Origin: Stomorhina lunata
Taxonomy: Eukaryota > Arthropoda > Insecta > Diptera > Rhiniidae
Assembly: GCA_933228675.1 (NCBI GenBank)
Contig: OW121740.1
Span: 52,158,174 to 52,222,173, forward strand
Direction of reading: 5' to 3'
DNA length: 64,000 bases
Part shown: one piece after another, positions 1-12,295 of the stretch
Position numbering within the stretch: the first letter of the stretch is position 1
How the letters are laid out: each line of letters begins with the position of its first letter
Program-made: the position numbers and the translations under genes
The notes under the pieces: generated by a model
What the model saw: only the letters and a program-made list of their open reading frames with translations
The model's database searches: none
What the model was told of the DNA's origin: nothing

Positions 1-353
1 GCGAACAGCAGCAATATTTTCTGCAGTACGAGCTGTACGAGCATGCACTGGTGTTCTCACATCTTCTACAGACCCGGTTTGCTCGAATTTTTCCACGATT
101 TTTGCGATTGTACGCACATTTGGACGATTAAATTGACCAAAAAAATCACGAAGTGCACGATATTCATTTTGATTTGAACGCCCATTTTCATAATAAGTCT
201 GTATAAATTTAACACGTTGTTGGATTGTGTATCTCTCTATGGTTCAAATTGAGTAAGTCTGAAATAGAGAAATGTCAAATAAAATTCGGAAAAAAACTTG
301 GCGTTTAGGTGTGGTTCACATTCAACATCGGCCCTTACAATTTAACCACACTT
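1..353 (-). pseudogene. DD41D mariner transposase fragment, cut by window edge
   Basis: This is the 5' end of a mariner transposon on the minus strand. It is nearly identical to the element end at 15262-15618, including the start of the transposase and the terminal repeat beginning at the 'ACATTCAACATCGGCCCTT' block. The reading frame (RYTIQQRVK, then FFGQF, then ENIAAVR) stays open to the window edge, but the codon that is ATG in the 15.5 kb copy is ATA here (238-240), so this copy lacks that start. The rest of the element lies outside the window. It is a dead or edge-truncated copy of the same subfamily as 14314-15618. Confidence 0.8.
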
Positions 354-458
354 TATAAGGACTAATGGGAGTATTTTTGATTTTGGCAAATTTTAACCAA
401 GCAAAATTTAATTATTTAAAAAAATTATGGAATATAAAAGAGAACTAAAAGAGCTTTA
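354..458. other. Short unassigned AT-rich spacer
   Basis: Between the mariner terminal repeat and the R3 fragment there is AT-rich sequence with no reading frame or repeat that I can identify. Confidence 0.3.
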
Positions 459-1083
459 TTATACTCACCATCAAAAAGAATGTGGGGTATATTGAGATTG
501 TCATTCCGTTTGTAATTTTCTTAATATTAGCTCACAAACCAAAAATGAAGTATATTCTGAATCCTTATAAAATTCTAAGACAATTGAGCGATATCCGTCT
601 GTCTGTCCGTATGTCGGTCTGTCTGTTGTCGGCACGATAAAACCTTAACGATAGGATATAGATCACTGAAATTTGGCGTAAATATTCTTCATTTCATAGA
701 AATGAAATGGTATTGAAATCAGTCAAAATCGGTTCACATTTGACCATAGCTCCCGTATAACCTCGTCTAGGGTAATTGCTTATTTGTTAATAAATGACAT
801 TTTATAACAGCTATGATGATAGAATTTTATATATAGAAGTTTTACATAAGCACTAGCCAGCATATAAAATTATAGCAAATTTTATTTCGAAATCGGTTCA
901 CATTTAGCCATAGCTTTCATACAAAAAACTAACGGAAACAGCCTAAATTCCTCCTAAAATACACTTAAATGCCAATAAATGATAAACTGTAATAGCTTTG
1001 GCCACTAAATATCTTATGTCAATAGCAGTCAGTGTGCAAAATTTTGTTGCAATCGGTCACCATTTGATCATAGCTCCCATATA
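459..1083 (-). repeat. R3 repeat fragment (reverse orientation)
   Basis: The stretch starts with a diverged 'TATACCCACCATCA' end and continues with the GTCATTCCGTTTG block, the GTCTGTCTGTCCGT-type block and several 'CATTTGACCATAGCTCCC' blocks, collinear with the R3 copy at 13241-13860. It stops where fold-back element R1 begins at 1084. It has no coding capacity. Confidence 0.65.
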
Positions 1084-2014
1084 AACAAGTAAGAAAAGCT
1101 ATAGTCTGTCAAGCCCGACTATATCATACCCTTCACTACTAAGGCCAAATATGGACCAACAATTAAACAAGTTTTCATAGTATATGTGCTATTTTTCAAA
1201 ATTTTGAGATTTATGTCATTTTCGGCTAAGGGCCTGATAGGGAGCTAGGGTCAATTGTGGACCGATTGTTACCAAATTGGTTTATGGTTTATATTTACAA
1301 AATATTTTTATGTGCAAAGTTTTAGTAATAAAATGCATTTATCTTTAGAGTTATAAACGTTTTTGTATGAGAGGTATGGACAAATATGGACCGATTCCTA
1401 CATGTAAGCTTGTTATCATTGTACAGGTCGTAACTTTAAAGATAATTTGATGATGATAATTTGGCACAGGCTCATATTTTGGTCCAAGGACGATGCCTAT
1501 ACTTTTTGAGCAAAATCAGATTACTATTTCGGGTACCTTCCATAGGGATGCCTTCCCGGAATAGAGTTTTTAGTCCTTTACAGCCACAAATTTACTTACG
1601 TTTTAATAATATTCAGCACAAATATTGCCTATGATTACCTTAATCGGTATACCTGATTTTGTAGGAATCGGCCCATATTTGACCATACCTCCCATACAAG
1701 ACACATTCTCAAAAGACGTTTATGTACACATAAGATAAATACATTTGATTACTAAAACATTGCACAGGTAAAAATTTTGTAAATATAAACCAAAAACCAA
1801 AATTTGGTAACAATCGCTCCACAATTGACCCTAGCTCCCATATCAGGCCCTTAGCCGGAAATGACATAAATCTCGAAATTTTGAAAAAAAATAACTCATA
1901 GTATATGTATGTATATCTCTAAGACATAAGAAAAACTGTTGGTCCATATGTGACCTTAGCAGTGAAGGGTATCATATAGTCGGGCTTGACCGACTATGGC
2001 TTTTTTTATTTGTT
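1084..2014. mobile_element. R1 fold-back element, noncoding
   Basis: The first ~330 bp (AACAAGTAAGAAAAGC..., GTCAAGCCCGACTATAT..., 'CACTACTAAGGCCAAATATG') recur as an imperfect reverse complement in the last ~370 bp (ending CAGTGAAGGGTATCATATAG, then TCGGGCTTGACCGACTATGG). The whole element could fold on itself around a central ~230 bp. Each end carries a small hairpin (TAGTCGG / CCGACTA). There is no open reading frame of note. Related pieces occur at 16531-19484 and 20000-20762. The class is uncertain: it could be a non-autonomous DNA transposon or a Helitron-like relic. Confidence 0.6.
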
Positions 2015-2239
2015 TATATTAGAAAACTATACTTTTTCCGGTCGGATTGAAAATAATTTTTTGATTTTTTAAAAATTCAGTTCAGCAAATATTAAAAATT
2101 ATAATTTTTTCTTCCAGTGTCATAAAACAAACAAATAGAAGATTAAAACCCAAACAAAATGAGATTGATATCTTGAACCGTAATGTCATACCGGCGATTT
2201 GAAATCGTAAAGTTTCGCGAAAATTAAATTAACTGTCTG

Positions 2240-2536
2240 GAGGTTAGAGTGAAGCAATTTTTAGAAAAGTAAAGTTGTCCATTTTTGGTTAAGCTTTCTG
2301 TTTTACAGCCATTTTTACAGCCATTTTTGTTTTTTTTTCTTTTACATCTGTAGCGTGTTATTGTAGGCTTACCTCCATCGGCGGTAAGTCTACAGTATGC
2401 TGTCGGCTTACCGCCGATCGAGGATGATGTGGTAGTTAATAAATACATAAATTAATGTTGCCTTAAACGGGGCTCGAACCCAGACTGAGTATGCTAGTAG
2501 TCGACATGCTAACTAACTAAGCCACAGTACCAGGAA
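2240..2536 (-). mobile_element. tRNA-headed SINE-like element
   Basis: On the minus strand, 2536-2460 reads as the 5' half of a tRNA-like RNA polymerase III gene. It has a box A of TGGCTTAGTTAG (one mismatch to TRGYNNANNNGG) and a perfect box B, GGTTCGAGCCC, about 40 bases later. Downstream (toward lower coordinates) is a body with a self-complementary part around TCGGCGGTAAGCC and an A-rich tract near 2330. No clear target duplication was found, so the far end is approximate. A functional tRNA is unlikely because the acceptor ends do not pair. Confidence 0.5.
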
Positions 2537-2846
2537 GATAGACTTATAGGTTAATAAGACTTAGATTATGACTTAGAAAAGCTTCTTTAATAAATTATTT
2601 ACAATTAAAATAGGCAAGAGTTATAAGCTTTGGTTAGCTCCCATGGTTTTGAGATCACTTCTGAATTATTGCTGTATTTATTTGATAGCGTTTTTAAATG
2701 CGAGTGCTCTGTCTTAAAATGAGAATGTGACTGAGATTTTCTTAATCTGGAGGTACAAAACTTTAATATTGTCAATTTTCTTCAGTTTTTCATAAAACCT
2801 ACATCTTTGTCTATGTCCAGGGCGTAAGCTAATTCACAAACAAAAA

Positions 2847-3777
2847 ACAAGTAAGAGTGTTATATTCTTATCTGTTCTAAATTTAGTAGTCATAGCTATT
2901 ACAATTGTATTCAATTTATCAGCATTAATGTGATACCCGCGGTGCGGTTATATGGGAGCTCTAACTAAAGGTGAACCGATTTCGCTCATTTTCAGTACAC
3001 AACTTTTTCAAGATATCGAAAAAACTTGTATAAAGTTTTGACCCTCTATCTCTTTTTTAAGGCGCTATCGTGCTTTCATCATGTTCATCATGTGAACCGC
3101 CGTGGTATAGCAGGTTAGTCATCCGCCTAGCATACCAGAGGTCCCAAGTTCAATCCCTGTCAGACCCACTTGAAAAAAATTAATTTTCAAAAAGCGGCGG
3201 TTCACCTCATAACTCAGCTAGCCACTGGTTATTGAGAATTAGGCTATGAAAAACTTCTCTAACTAATGCATTTGCCGTTCGGAACCGGCGTTAAAACGTA
3301 GGTCCCTTTAATGAGTCAAAAATAGAGTCGGATGCAGCTCATTGTCTGAGAGAAGTACCCCTTGTTCCAATTGGAATGTTGTCGGGGAATTATATATACA
3401 TATATATCGTGCTTTCATTTGATGGACAGACGGACACAAACCCCCTATCTTTCTGGTATTTTTGTATTTCTGTAAGTTTTTATATGGGAGATATCGTCAA
3501 CTGGAGACCGATTGTGATAAAATTTTGCACACTGGCTAGCATTGACATAGGACTTCTTTAAACTAAATTTAGCGGCCTTAGCTAGTATGTTTTATCATTA
3601 TTATTATTCGCGTTAAAATGTATTTTAGGCTATTTTCATAAGTGTTTTGTACGAGAGCTATGGTTAAATGTTAACGTAAGACTACCTTGCGCTTAATTTT
3701 ATCATCATATCGTCAAGCTATGGTCAAATGTAAACCGGTTTGGCCCAATTTTGAATATTGTGACAAATTTCGGTGAC
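2847..3777 (+). repeat. R3 repeat copy, split by a SINE
   Basis: This begins with the R3 end 'AACAAGTAAGAGTGTTATAT' and then carries the R3 interior (TTTAGTAGTCATAGCTATTACA, the TATGGGAGCTCTAACTAAA block, the GACGGACA block). The interior is interrupted at 3080-3404 by a SINE and resumes exactly afterwards. The copy then runs into (TA)n and element R4 at 3778. It is noncoding. Confidence 0.65.
3080..3404 (+). mobile_element. SINE with tRNA-like head and 14-bp target-site duplication
   Basis: The 325-bp insert is flanked on both sides by TATCGTGCTTTCAT (3066-3079 and 3405-3418), a 14-bp direct repeat typical of LINE-driven insertion. Near its 5' end is a box A, TGGTATAGCAGG, that fits TRGYNNANNNGG, followed about 40 bases later by a box B-like AAGTTCAATCC. 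The tail is a TATATATACATA-type simple repeat. It sits inside R3, so it is younger than that copy. Transcription by RNA polymerase III is inferred from the boxes only. Confidence 0.8.
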
Positions 3778-5185
<1,408 letters not shown>

Positions 5186-6397
5186 AATCAGATTTTCCAT
5201 ACAAAATTCCTAAAATAAGCTTTTGAGCATTTTGTTATTCTTTTATAATTAGGGATTTAATTTTACTTTTAAGATCCCCAATCCCATTTTAACAAAAAAT
5301 TATCTTAAAACTTTTGGAATTCCTTCCCTTATAAATCATTTTAGTTTAATAATCAAAACCATTTAGATTAACTTATAAGTGGCATTATCTAGTCCGTCCA
5401 TTATCGCTTCTGTAAAAAAGGCTTTGTTTAAAATTGTTTCACTGTTTTTTTGCAATTCTCAATTGCAAATAAAAAAAAAATTAATTTATACAATAAAAAA
5501 AATTCAGACGTATTTCAAAATCGAAAAAAATTCTTAACATTTACTTATTAATAGTGAGTAATTTAAATATATCGGGGGCATTCGACCCACATATTGAGTA
5601 ACTAACCGATCAATGGTTGAAGAATGATAATATTAATAACTTTTTTTCGAAATACTATCAATGGGGCCCCCATTTACAAGTTTATTGAAATTATAAAATA
5701 TTGTATGAAAGTAAAAATTCAATGATTTTTTTTATGATTACTTAAGTGAATAAACATTAGATATGATACCAGAGGCAATTAAATACTTAAGACCCAGACA
5801 AGAACAATAAATATTTCTACTAATGAAAGAAAAAACTTTGGTTTAAAATAAATTTCAATAAACGGTAGGTCTAATATCATTATTATCTTACAATATATTG
5901 ATAACTAAGTAAGAAATATCAGTTATAAGAGCTTAAACTCAAATATTTCTAAAATATATTTTTTGGTGATCTCAAAAAAGTGTCATCCGTGTCTAGTCGA
6001 AAAAAATTTCCGAATGATAACTGAACATAGTGTTTTTAATGAGCCACAAGTAAAACTAGCTGCAGCCGACTGCGTTTTACTTTTAATTTTTCTTTAAATT
6101 TTTTATTAAGAGCTTAATATAAATATTTTATCGTTTATAAGACAATTTAAAATGTTCGAAATCTTAACTTAGTTTTCCCCAGATAAATTAATCAATATGA
6201 TTGATCTTATCTGAAGAGTTTTCCCTTAAAACTTGTGAGTCCACCAGCATATTTTTCGAGACCCTTTTAAGTCCAGCTTTTCTTTAAAGTTTCAAAAATC
6301 AAGAAGATGTTAAAATAGATAAATAACTTAATTGCTAAGAAATTACTAATTTTAAATATAAAACTAAACTAAAATTTTCGATTTTCTTATAAATTGC
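5186..6397. other. Intergenic, downstream of aquaporin gene A
   Basis: This is AT-rich sequence without a supported gene or recognisable repeat. It lies 3' of the gene A stop codon and so probably contains its 3' untranslated region. The bases near 5170-5230 (GACAAACTTATAAATCA...) loosely match 46308-46360, hinting at a further dispersed repeat. Confidence 0.4.
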
Positions 6398-9300
6398 TCA
6401 AGCTGGACTTTTATTTTGATCCTCTTCGACGGTATTTTCACTCTTTACAGCTTCTGGTTCCGGCGTTCTAAAGAACATTTTAAAAATGTAACTAGTAATA
6501 AAGGCCGATGACAAAGGAGCCACCCAATACAGCCACTGGTAATCGAAATTTGACATCAGTAGAGCGGGAGCAAAGGAACGTGCAGGATTCATGCTACCGC
6601 CACTTAAACGGCTCTGTAAGAGATTTTAAGAAAACAATTAAAAAAGAGTTTTACAAAAATATCAAGAAATAAATTTTGAAAATAGAGCAAAAAGTGCAAA
6701 AAGATCCTCCCTCGAATGGTGAATTCTGTCATAGTCTTGTCCACAGAGCTAAAGCTTATGCTTACCTAAAGACATACATACAAAATTTAGAAAGTTCAAG
6801 ATCGCAATTCAGTTAAAAAACTTTAAAATAAACAAGTAAGAAAGTGCTATAGTCGGTCAAGCCGACCATACGATACCCTTCACCACTAAGGTCAAAGGTG
6901 TTATTTTTCCTGTACATATAAAGACAAACATTTGCTAAATTTTCCCATCATACAAACATTTTCTCAAAACTTATATATTCAATCTGTTTCCGTCATTTGG
7001 ACTTATATGAGAGCTAGGGTCAAATGTGGACCGATTATCTCGAAATTTGGCAAATTGATTACAGTTGTTACAAAAATTATGCATGCAAAAAATAAACTCA
7101 AAATTTTCATTATCTTTAGATTTACGAGCGTTTTAGTGATTTTTTGTCTCATTTAGTGCGTTTTTAAAGAAGAGTTTGTATGGGAGCTATGGTACAGTGA
7201 TTTAAGTTTACATAAGCAGTATTTGTTTTAAATTTCATGAAAAAATATTGATATTTGTGGCCAATATAGCAATTCCGGGAAGTGGGACCTATGGGAGGTA
7301 CCATAAATAATGGACCGATTTTGACGAATTTCAATAGCCATGGTCCCATTATCAAAAAAATGATCTGTGTCAAATTTCATCAAATTATCTTTAGAATTGC
7401 GACCTGTCGTTTGATTACAATTTTTACATGGGGGTCCAGCCAGCCAGACGGGCGAACGGACATCGCTAAATCGACTCAGAAAGTGATTCTAAGTCTATTG
7501 GTATACTAAAAGGTGGGTCTAAGACAAATATTTCTATGCGTTACAAACATCAGCACAAACTTATAATACCCTTTCCACCTATGGTGGTGAAGGGTATAAA
7601 AAATAATAAACACAGAATTGTATGTAATGGAGTGCCTACAAAGCTACTTTTAACTTTGCTGAGACAGCACCGAGTGCCTACATATTTTTGGTCCTATTTG
7701 ACATCATGTCACTATGAACAAGTAAGAGTGTTATATTCGGCTGTGCCGAATCTTATAATACCCACCATCAAGTTGTGATAAATTCAGAAACAGGGTGCAG
7801 CTAATTCAAAATCTGGACCAAAACTGAAAAAATCGATAAGCTAATTGGTATTGTAGGTAAAACCTTTGGACTAAATTCGGTTGCCGTAGCTTTATAGTTC
7901 AACATTTAAAAATATTTTAGTGGTTTCCCCAGTATTTACTTTGATCAAAATTCGGTCTCATAATCGGGTATAGTTTTACATTATGAAGTTGTTAAATACT
8001 TTTCGTTGTGCTTAAAATGTAGTTAGGCTAAACACTTTAATAGTAATACGGCAGGTCCATATATTTCGTTAGGAGTTCCTAATGCATTCATCATATATAA
8101 AGTCTGGGCTTAACATTGATTGATGGGTATCTAATTTCATAGGTGTAATCTTAATATAATGATTGCACCTCCAAATCTTTTTGATTGTAGATATAACAAG
8201 TAAGAGTGTTATATTCGGCTGTGTCGAATCTTATATACCCACCATCATGTTTTGTTAAATTAAGAAACATATCTCATATATCTACGAGGGTGCAGCAAAT
8301 TCAAAACGTGGACCAAATTGGAAAAAAGTTGTTACGCTAGTTGGTATTGTTGGTAAAATATTTGGAATAACTTCGATTGCAGTAGCTTTATAGTTCAACA
8401 TTCAAAAGTATATAAGTGGTTTCCCTAGTATTTATTAACTTTGAAAAAAAATCGTTATCGTAACCGGGTATGGTTTTACATTAATAAGTTGTTAAATACT
8501 TTTCGTTTAGCTTAATATTTAGTTGGGAGAAACATGCTGATAGTAATACGACAGGTCCATATATTTTGTTAGGAGTTCCTAATGCATCTACCATATACAT
8601 AATCTTAATATGTTGCTTGTACCTCCGAATCTTTTTGATTGTAGATATAAAAAGGGGATGTTATATATATATATAAGAATTATAGCTAAATGTTGACCGA
8701 TTGTAACAAAATTTCACACACTGGCTGGTATTTATATAAAGCTTATTTTTGCAAAATCTAGTGGCAATAGCTGTTACAGTTCCTAATTTAATAGCTTTTA
8801 ACTTGTCCCTGCTAAATATTTTTTGGTTTCCGGGAGTAGTTTTTATATGAAAGCTATAGTAAAATATGGACCGATTCCTATAAAATTTGATATACTGACC
8901 AATAGTTGCATACAGCTTCTCTATTCTAAATTTAGTCGTCATAGCTATTGGGATTGTATTCAATTTATCAGCATTCATGTGTTTCCCGGGGCGGGTTTAT
9001 ATGGGAGCTCTAACTAAATGTGAACCGATTTCGTTCATTTTCAATGCACAACTTTTGTTACATATCAAAAATACTTTTGTAAAATTTTGTTGCTCTAGCT
9101 TTTGTATTTAAGGAGCTGTCGTGCTTTTATCTGACGGACAGACGGACATTAACCTCCTTTTCTTTTTGTATTTCTGTGTCTCTAAGTTTTCTATATGGGA
9201 GCTATGGTCAAATGGTGACCGATTGTAACAAAATATTGCACACTGGATGCCATTCACATAAGACTTCCTTTTGTAAAATTTTATTGCTGTAGCCCTTTTA

Positions 9301-9823
9301 GTTAAGGCGCTATCGCGCTTTTATCTAACTGACAGACGGACATAAACCCCCTTTTCCTTTTGTATTTTTGTGTTTCCGTAAGTTTTTTAAATGGGAGCTA
9401 TAGTCAAATGGTGACCGATTGTGACAAAATTTTTTACACTGGCTGACATTCACATAAGACCTCCTTGTGCTAAATTGGCATTTAGGTGAATTTCAGGTGG
9501 AATTTAGGCTGTTTCCGTAAGTTTTTTATATGGGAGCTATGGTTAAATGTGAACCGATTTCGATGAAATTTTATATGCTGCCTAGTGCTTATGTAAAACT
9601 TCTAGATACATCATAGCTGTTATAATTTGTCATTTATTAGCAAATAAGCGATTAGCCTAGACGAGGTTATACGGGAGCTAAGGTCAAATGTTAACCGATT
9701 TTGCCCAATTTCAATACCAAAATTTTCTCATAGATGAAAAATGTTTATACTAAGTTTCAGTGAGCTAACTCGTTTCGTTTAGGCGTTATCGTGATTTCAA
9801 CAGACAGACGGACAGACAGACAG

Positions 9824-9921
<98 letters not shown>

Positions 9922-12289
9922 GGACAGACGGACATCTCTCAATCGTCTTAGAATTTTATAAGGATTCAGAATATATATCGTTTTTGATTTTTGAGCCAAT
10001 ATTGAGGAAATTACAAACGGAATGACAATCTCAATATACCCCCCATTCTTTTTGATGGTGGGTATAAAAAAAGGATGTTATATATAGTACCTGGTTGACC
10101 GAGCCTTGCTCGGAGCTTTATAATAAGCATTTTGTGCAAATATTCAGTTAATTTCGAACAACAACTTTTCTAATGATTATAACATGATCAAATGCACAGT
10201 TTACGATTTAGTCCATTTTGAGTAATTTTCAGTGAAGCCACCTGTTGGACTTTGGTCATTCCCATTAATAAACCTTCGTCGGCCTATCCCCAACAACTTT
10301 GCTAAAGATTATAGCATGATTAAATGTACAGCTTACGATTAAATTGACTTTGAGCAAATTTCAGTGGCGCCACCTGATTCCTATAGATATTGATATACTG
10401 ATATACTGCATAAAACTTCTCTATTCTAAATTTAGTCGCCATAGCTATTACAATTGCATTCAATTTATCAGCATTAAAGTATTTCCCGGGGCCGGGTTAT
10501 ATGGGAGCTCTAATTAAATTTGAACCGATTTTTTCCATTTTCAGTGCACGAATTTTAGAAGATATCGAAAATACATTTGTAAAATTTTGTCCCTCTAGCT
10601 CTTTTCGTTAAGGCGCAATCGGACAGACGGACATAAACCCCCTTTTCTTTTTGTATTTTTGTGTTTCCTTAAGTTTTTTATATGGGAGCTATGGGTAAAT
10701 GGTGACCGATTGTGACAAAATTTTGCACTACTGTGTAGTATTACTCTTTTATCTATAACTTGCTATAAAAATCGCTTCTTACAAAACTTTGTAATAGTTA
10801 AAAAAACACAGATATTCAACAGTGGGTAACACTCAGTCAAGATTCCAGATAACGTTAGGGTATGGGGATGTCTATAGTAAAAAGGTGTCGGTCATCTCCA
10901 TTTCATATTTGGTATATTTAAAACTCTAAAGGAAAATCTGATACCATCGATATCGAAATTATCAGACTGCGGGAACTGCATATTCCAACAGGATGGAGCT
11001 TCTTCCCATATTGCAAAAAAAAAAAATGAAAAAGTGGTGTAAAGAAAATAGAATCGAGGTCATGGATCGGTCATCTTCTAGTCCAGACCTTTTTCCGATA
11101 GAAAATTTGTGGGATATTATGAAAAAAAAACTTCGAAATGAACCCAAAGAACTGTTGACGGGTTAAAGTCCAAAATTCGGGAAATTTGGGACTCGAGGAT
11201 CTTAGCAAAGCGAGTCGAGACCGTTTTAATAAACAAAGGTGGCGTAACATAATTCTGACGATAAAAATTGGCGACTGTATGAATTAATAGTGGTCACAAC
11301 ATTTGAGTTTAAAATAATGAACTATTGTTTTGGTTTGTTTTTCAAAAAGTCCTTTTTTTATATGTAACTTTTTTAATGTATATCTTAAGGGAATGAAATG
11401 GTTTTGTGTGGTCATTATAGTTCCGAAAATATATACATTTTAATAGCACATTTGTGAAAAATCCTCTGTGTTCCAATTTATAGTGGTTAGGGCTCGTATA
11501 TGTATGTTAAGGTAGAAGGCCAATGCACGCGGCTGCGGGCGGCAATCAGCTGTTTTTTTGATTTGTCAAATTTGAAGCGGCAATGGAAAAAATTAGAACT
11601 TTTTTCTACTTTTCCGCGCGGCAGATTTTTTCAGTGCTGCCAGATTTAATTATATCCTTCTCAAATACTTTTTTTATATGAATAATTTTGTAAACAAACG
11701 CACATTTTACATACTGGTAATACTACGACCGCCCGCAGCCGCATGCCGCGTGTATTGGCCTTGTACCTTTACTTACCGCCGAGAAAGCCAAAGAACCCAA
11801 AGTGAAACCAACACGTATCGGCAAGGCATCGTGACGCCCTTCGTTGCTAGAATCCCACAAGGTACACACGAGCACTGTCAAGATACTGGATATAATAAAT
11901 TCCACAAAAAATGCCTGCACTGTCGTTACATCCAGACCGGGCAAGGTCATGCAGAAATTGTCGGGCATTGGTGGTGAGACAGCTTTCAGGATACCAAAAC
12001 CAGCAGTACCACCAAGTACTTGGCCGGCAATATAAACCAATAACATGGGCAAATTTATGACACCACTTACAAAGGCGGCCACTGAGACAACCGGATTTAC
12101 ATGACCACCCGAGATATGACCGAAACACTGAATAACCACCATAACAATGAGGGCAACGTTAAAGTTGATCTGAAAATTGGTATTCGGAAAAATCGTAGAT
12201 TCCCAGGCTCCCATGCAGGCGGCAAACATTAAGAAGCCGGTGGCAATGAATTCCGCAAAGAAAAGTTTCACTAAATGTCTCAGGGCCAT
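6398..12289 (-). CDS. Aquaporin gene A, Eglp-like (exons 12289-11777 and 6613-6398)
   Basis: A predicted 242-residue MIP/aquaporin channel, likely a six-helix plasma-membrane pore for water and/or small solutes such as glycerol or urea. Exon 1 encodes 171 residues and ends GCG|GTAAGT. Exon 2 begins after CTTACAG (phase 0) and encodes 71 residues. The first half-helix motif is NPV (residues 65-67) rather than NPA. The second is a canonical NPAR (180-183). The residue 15 before that Arg, the filter histidine of classical aquaporins, is Ala168; this His-to-Ala change is the reported mark of insect entomoglyceroporins. The start is the ATG at 12289; an open TTG lies two codons upstream and is unlikely to be used. 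The 5163-bp intron is filled with nested transposons and a MITE seven bases from the donor. Exons are intact, so the gene is probably functional. Which Eglp paralogue it is cannot be decided here. Confidence 0.88.
6831..7600 (+). mobile_element. R2 noncoding element in gene A intron
   Basis: The ends are 'AACAAGTAAGAAAGTGCTAT' and 'ACCTATGGTGGTGAAGGGTA'. A close second copy lies at 34011-34766 and a reversed, interrupted one at 19485-20940. The left end contains the hairpin AGTCGGTCAAGCCGACCAT-like sequence, and the interior has repeated 'GGTCAAATGTGGACCGATT' blocks. There is no coding frame. It is a non-autonomous element of uncertain class. Confidence 0.65.
7601..7716. other. Short intronic spacer between R2 and R3
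   Basis: About 115 bp of intron A without a recognised repeat. It may be remaining ancestral intron. Confidence 0.35.
8195..10067 (+). mobile_element. Inner, full-length R3 element
   Basis: This is the most complete R3 copy (1.87 kb). It runs from AACAAGTAAGAGTG plus the hairpin TTCGGCTGTG(T)CGAA to 'CATTCTTTTTGATGGTGGGT', followed by ATAAAA. The motif TACCCACCATCA near the left end recurs inverted at the right end. The interior is a degenerate series of 'TATGGGAGCTATGGTCAAA' blocks and a GACA microsatellite. It has no coding frame. The reversed copy 13241-16190 confirms the ends. Confidence 0.72.
9801..9934. repeat. (CAGA)n microsatellite inside R3
   Basis: About 134 bp of CAGA repeat with occasional CGGA units. 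It is an expansion of the GACAGACGGACAT block that all R3 and R2 copies carry. Ser-Val-Cys-Leu repeat frames across it are not genes. Confidence 0.95.
10087..10384 (-). repeat. R4 3'-end fragment
   Basis: In reverse orientation this carries the R4 terminus GTACCTGGTTGACCGAGCC / TTGCTCGGAGC and two of the ~120-bp internal units. It lies within a TATATATA run of the outer R3 copy, so it entered a TA-rich site as the other R4 copies did. Confidence 0.65.
10840..11265 (+). pseudogene. Tc1-like transposase C-terminal fragment (broken)
   Basis: Three-frame reading gives, in order, VRVWGCL, KGVGHLHFI, CIFQQDGASSHIA, then KKWCKENRIEVMD and SSSPDLFPIENLWDIMKKKL. These are the second catalytic Asp and the PDL.PIE.LW block of DD34E-type Tc1 transposases, with roughly 34 residues between Asp and Glu. 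An A12-type homopolymer, in-frame stops (for example after ELLTG) and the missing N-terminal half show it is dead. The surrounding 10736-11500 probably belongs to the same element. I could not define its inverted repeats with certainty. Confidence 0.75.
11509..11769. mobile_element. Short GC-rich-ended MITE beside gene A splice donor
   Basis: This 261-bp element has imperfect terminal inverted repeats of about 35 bp. The left end is AAGGTAGAAGGCCAATGC / ACGCGGCTGCGGGCGG. The right end is its reverse complement with an extra ATGC. No frame is coding. It ends one base before the six-base donor GTAAGT (11776-11771), so the insertion lies about seven bases into intron A. The flanking TTAA/TTTA could be a decayed target duplication. 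Confidence 0.65.
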
Positions 12290-12295
12290 TTTCAA

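Larger units (their letters stand above)
7717..10735 (+). mobile_element. Outer R3 copy, split by a second R3 and by R4
   Basis: The copy begins with 'AACAAGTAAGAGTGTTATAT' and the hairpin TTCGGCTGTGCCGAA and runs to 8194 (...TTTTTGATTGTAGATAT). It resumes at 10068 with AAAAAAGGATGTTATATATA, exactly the text that follows GATTGTAGATAT in the inner copy (8640-8670). A reversed R4 fragment interrupts it again at 10087-10384. The last part, 10385-10735, ends at the Tc1-like fragment. The order of insertion is therefore readable directly from the sequence. Confidence 0.7.

Noticed and set aside
3098..3165. Possible functional tRNA gene
   Set aside because: Has Pol III boxes, but acceptor stem ends do not pair and it sits inside a 325-bp SINE with its own target duplication.
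9757..9999. Frame with Ser-Val-Cys-Leu repeats (also 42320-42688)
   Set aside because: Translation of the CAGA/CCGT microsatellites in R3-type repeats.
11678..12128. Several frames overlapping gene A exon 1 on both strands
   Set aside because: Shadows of the aquaporin coding exon; they lack family similarity.
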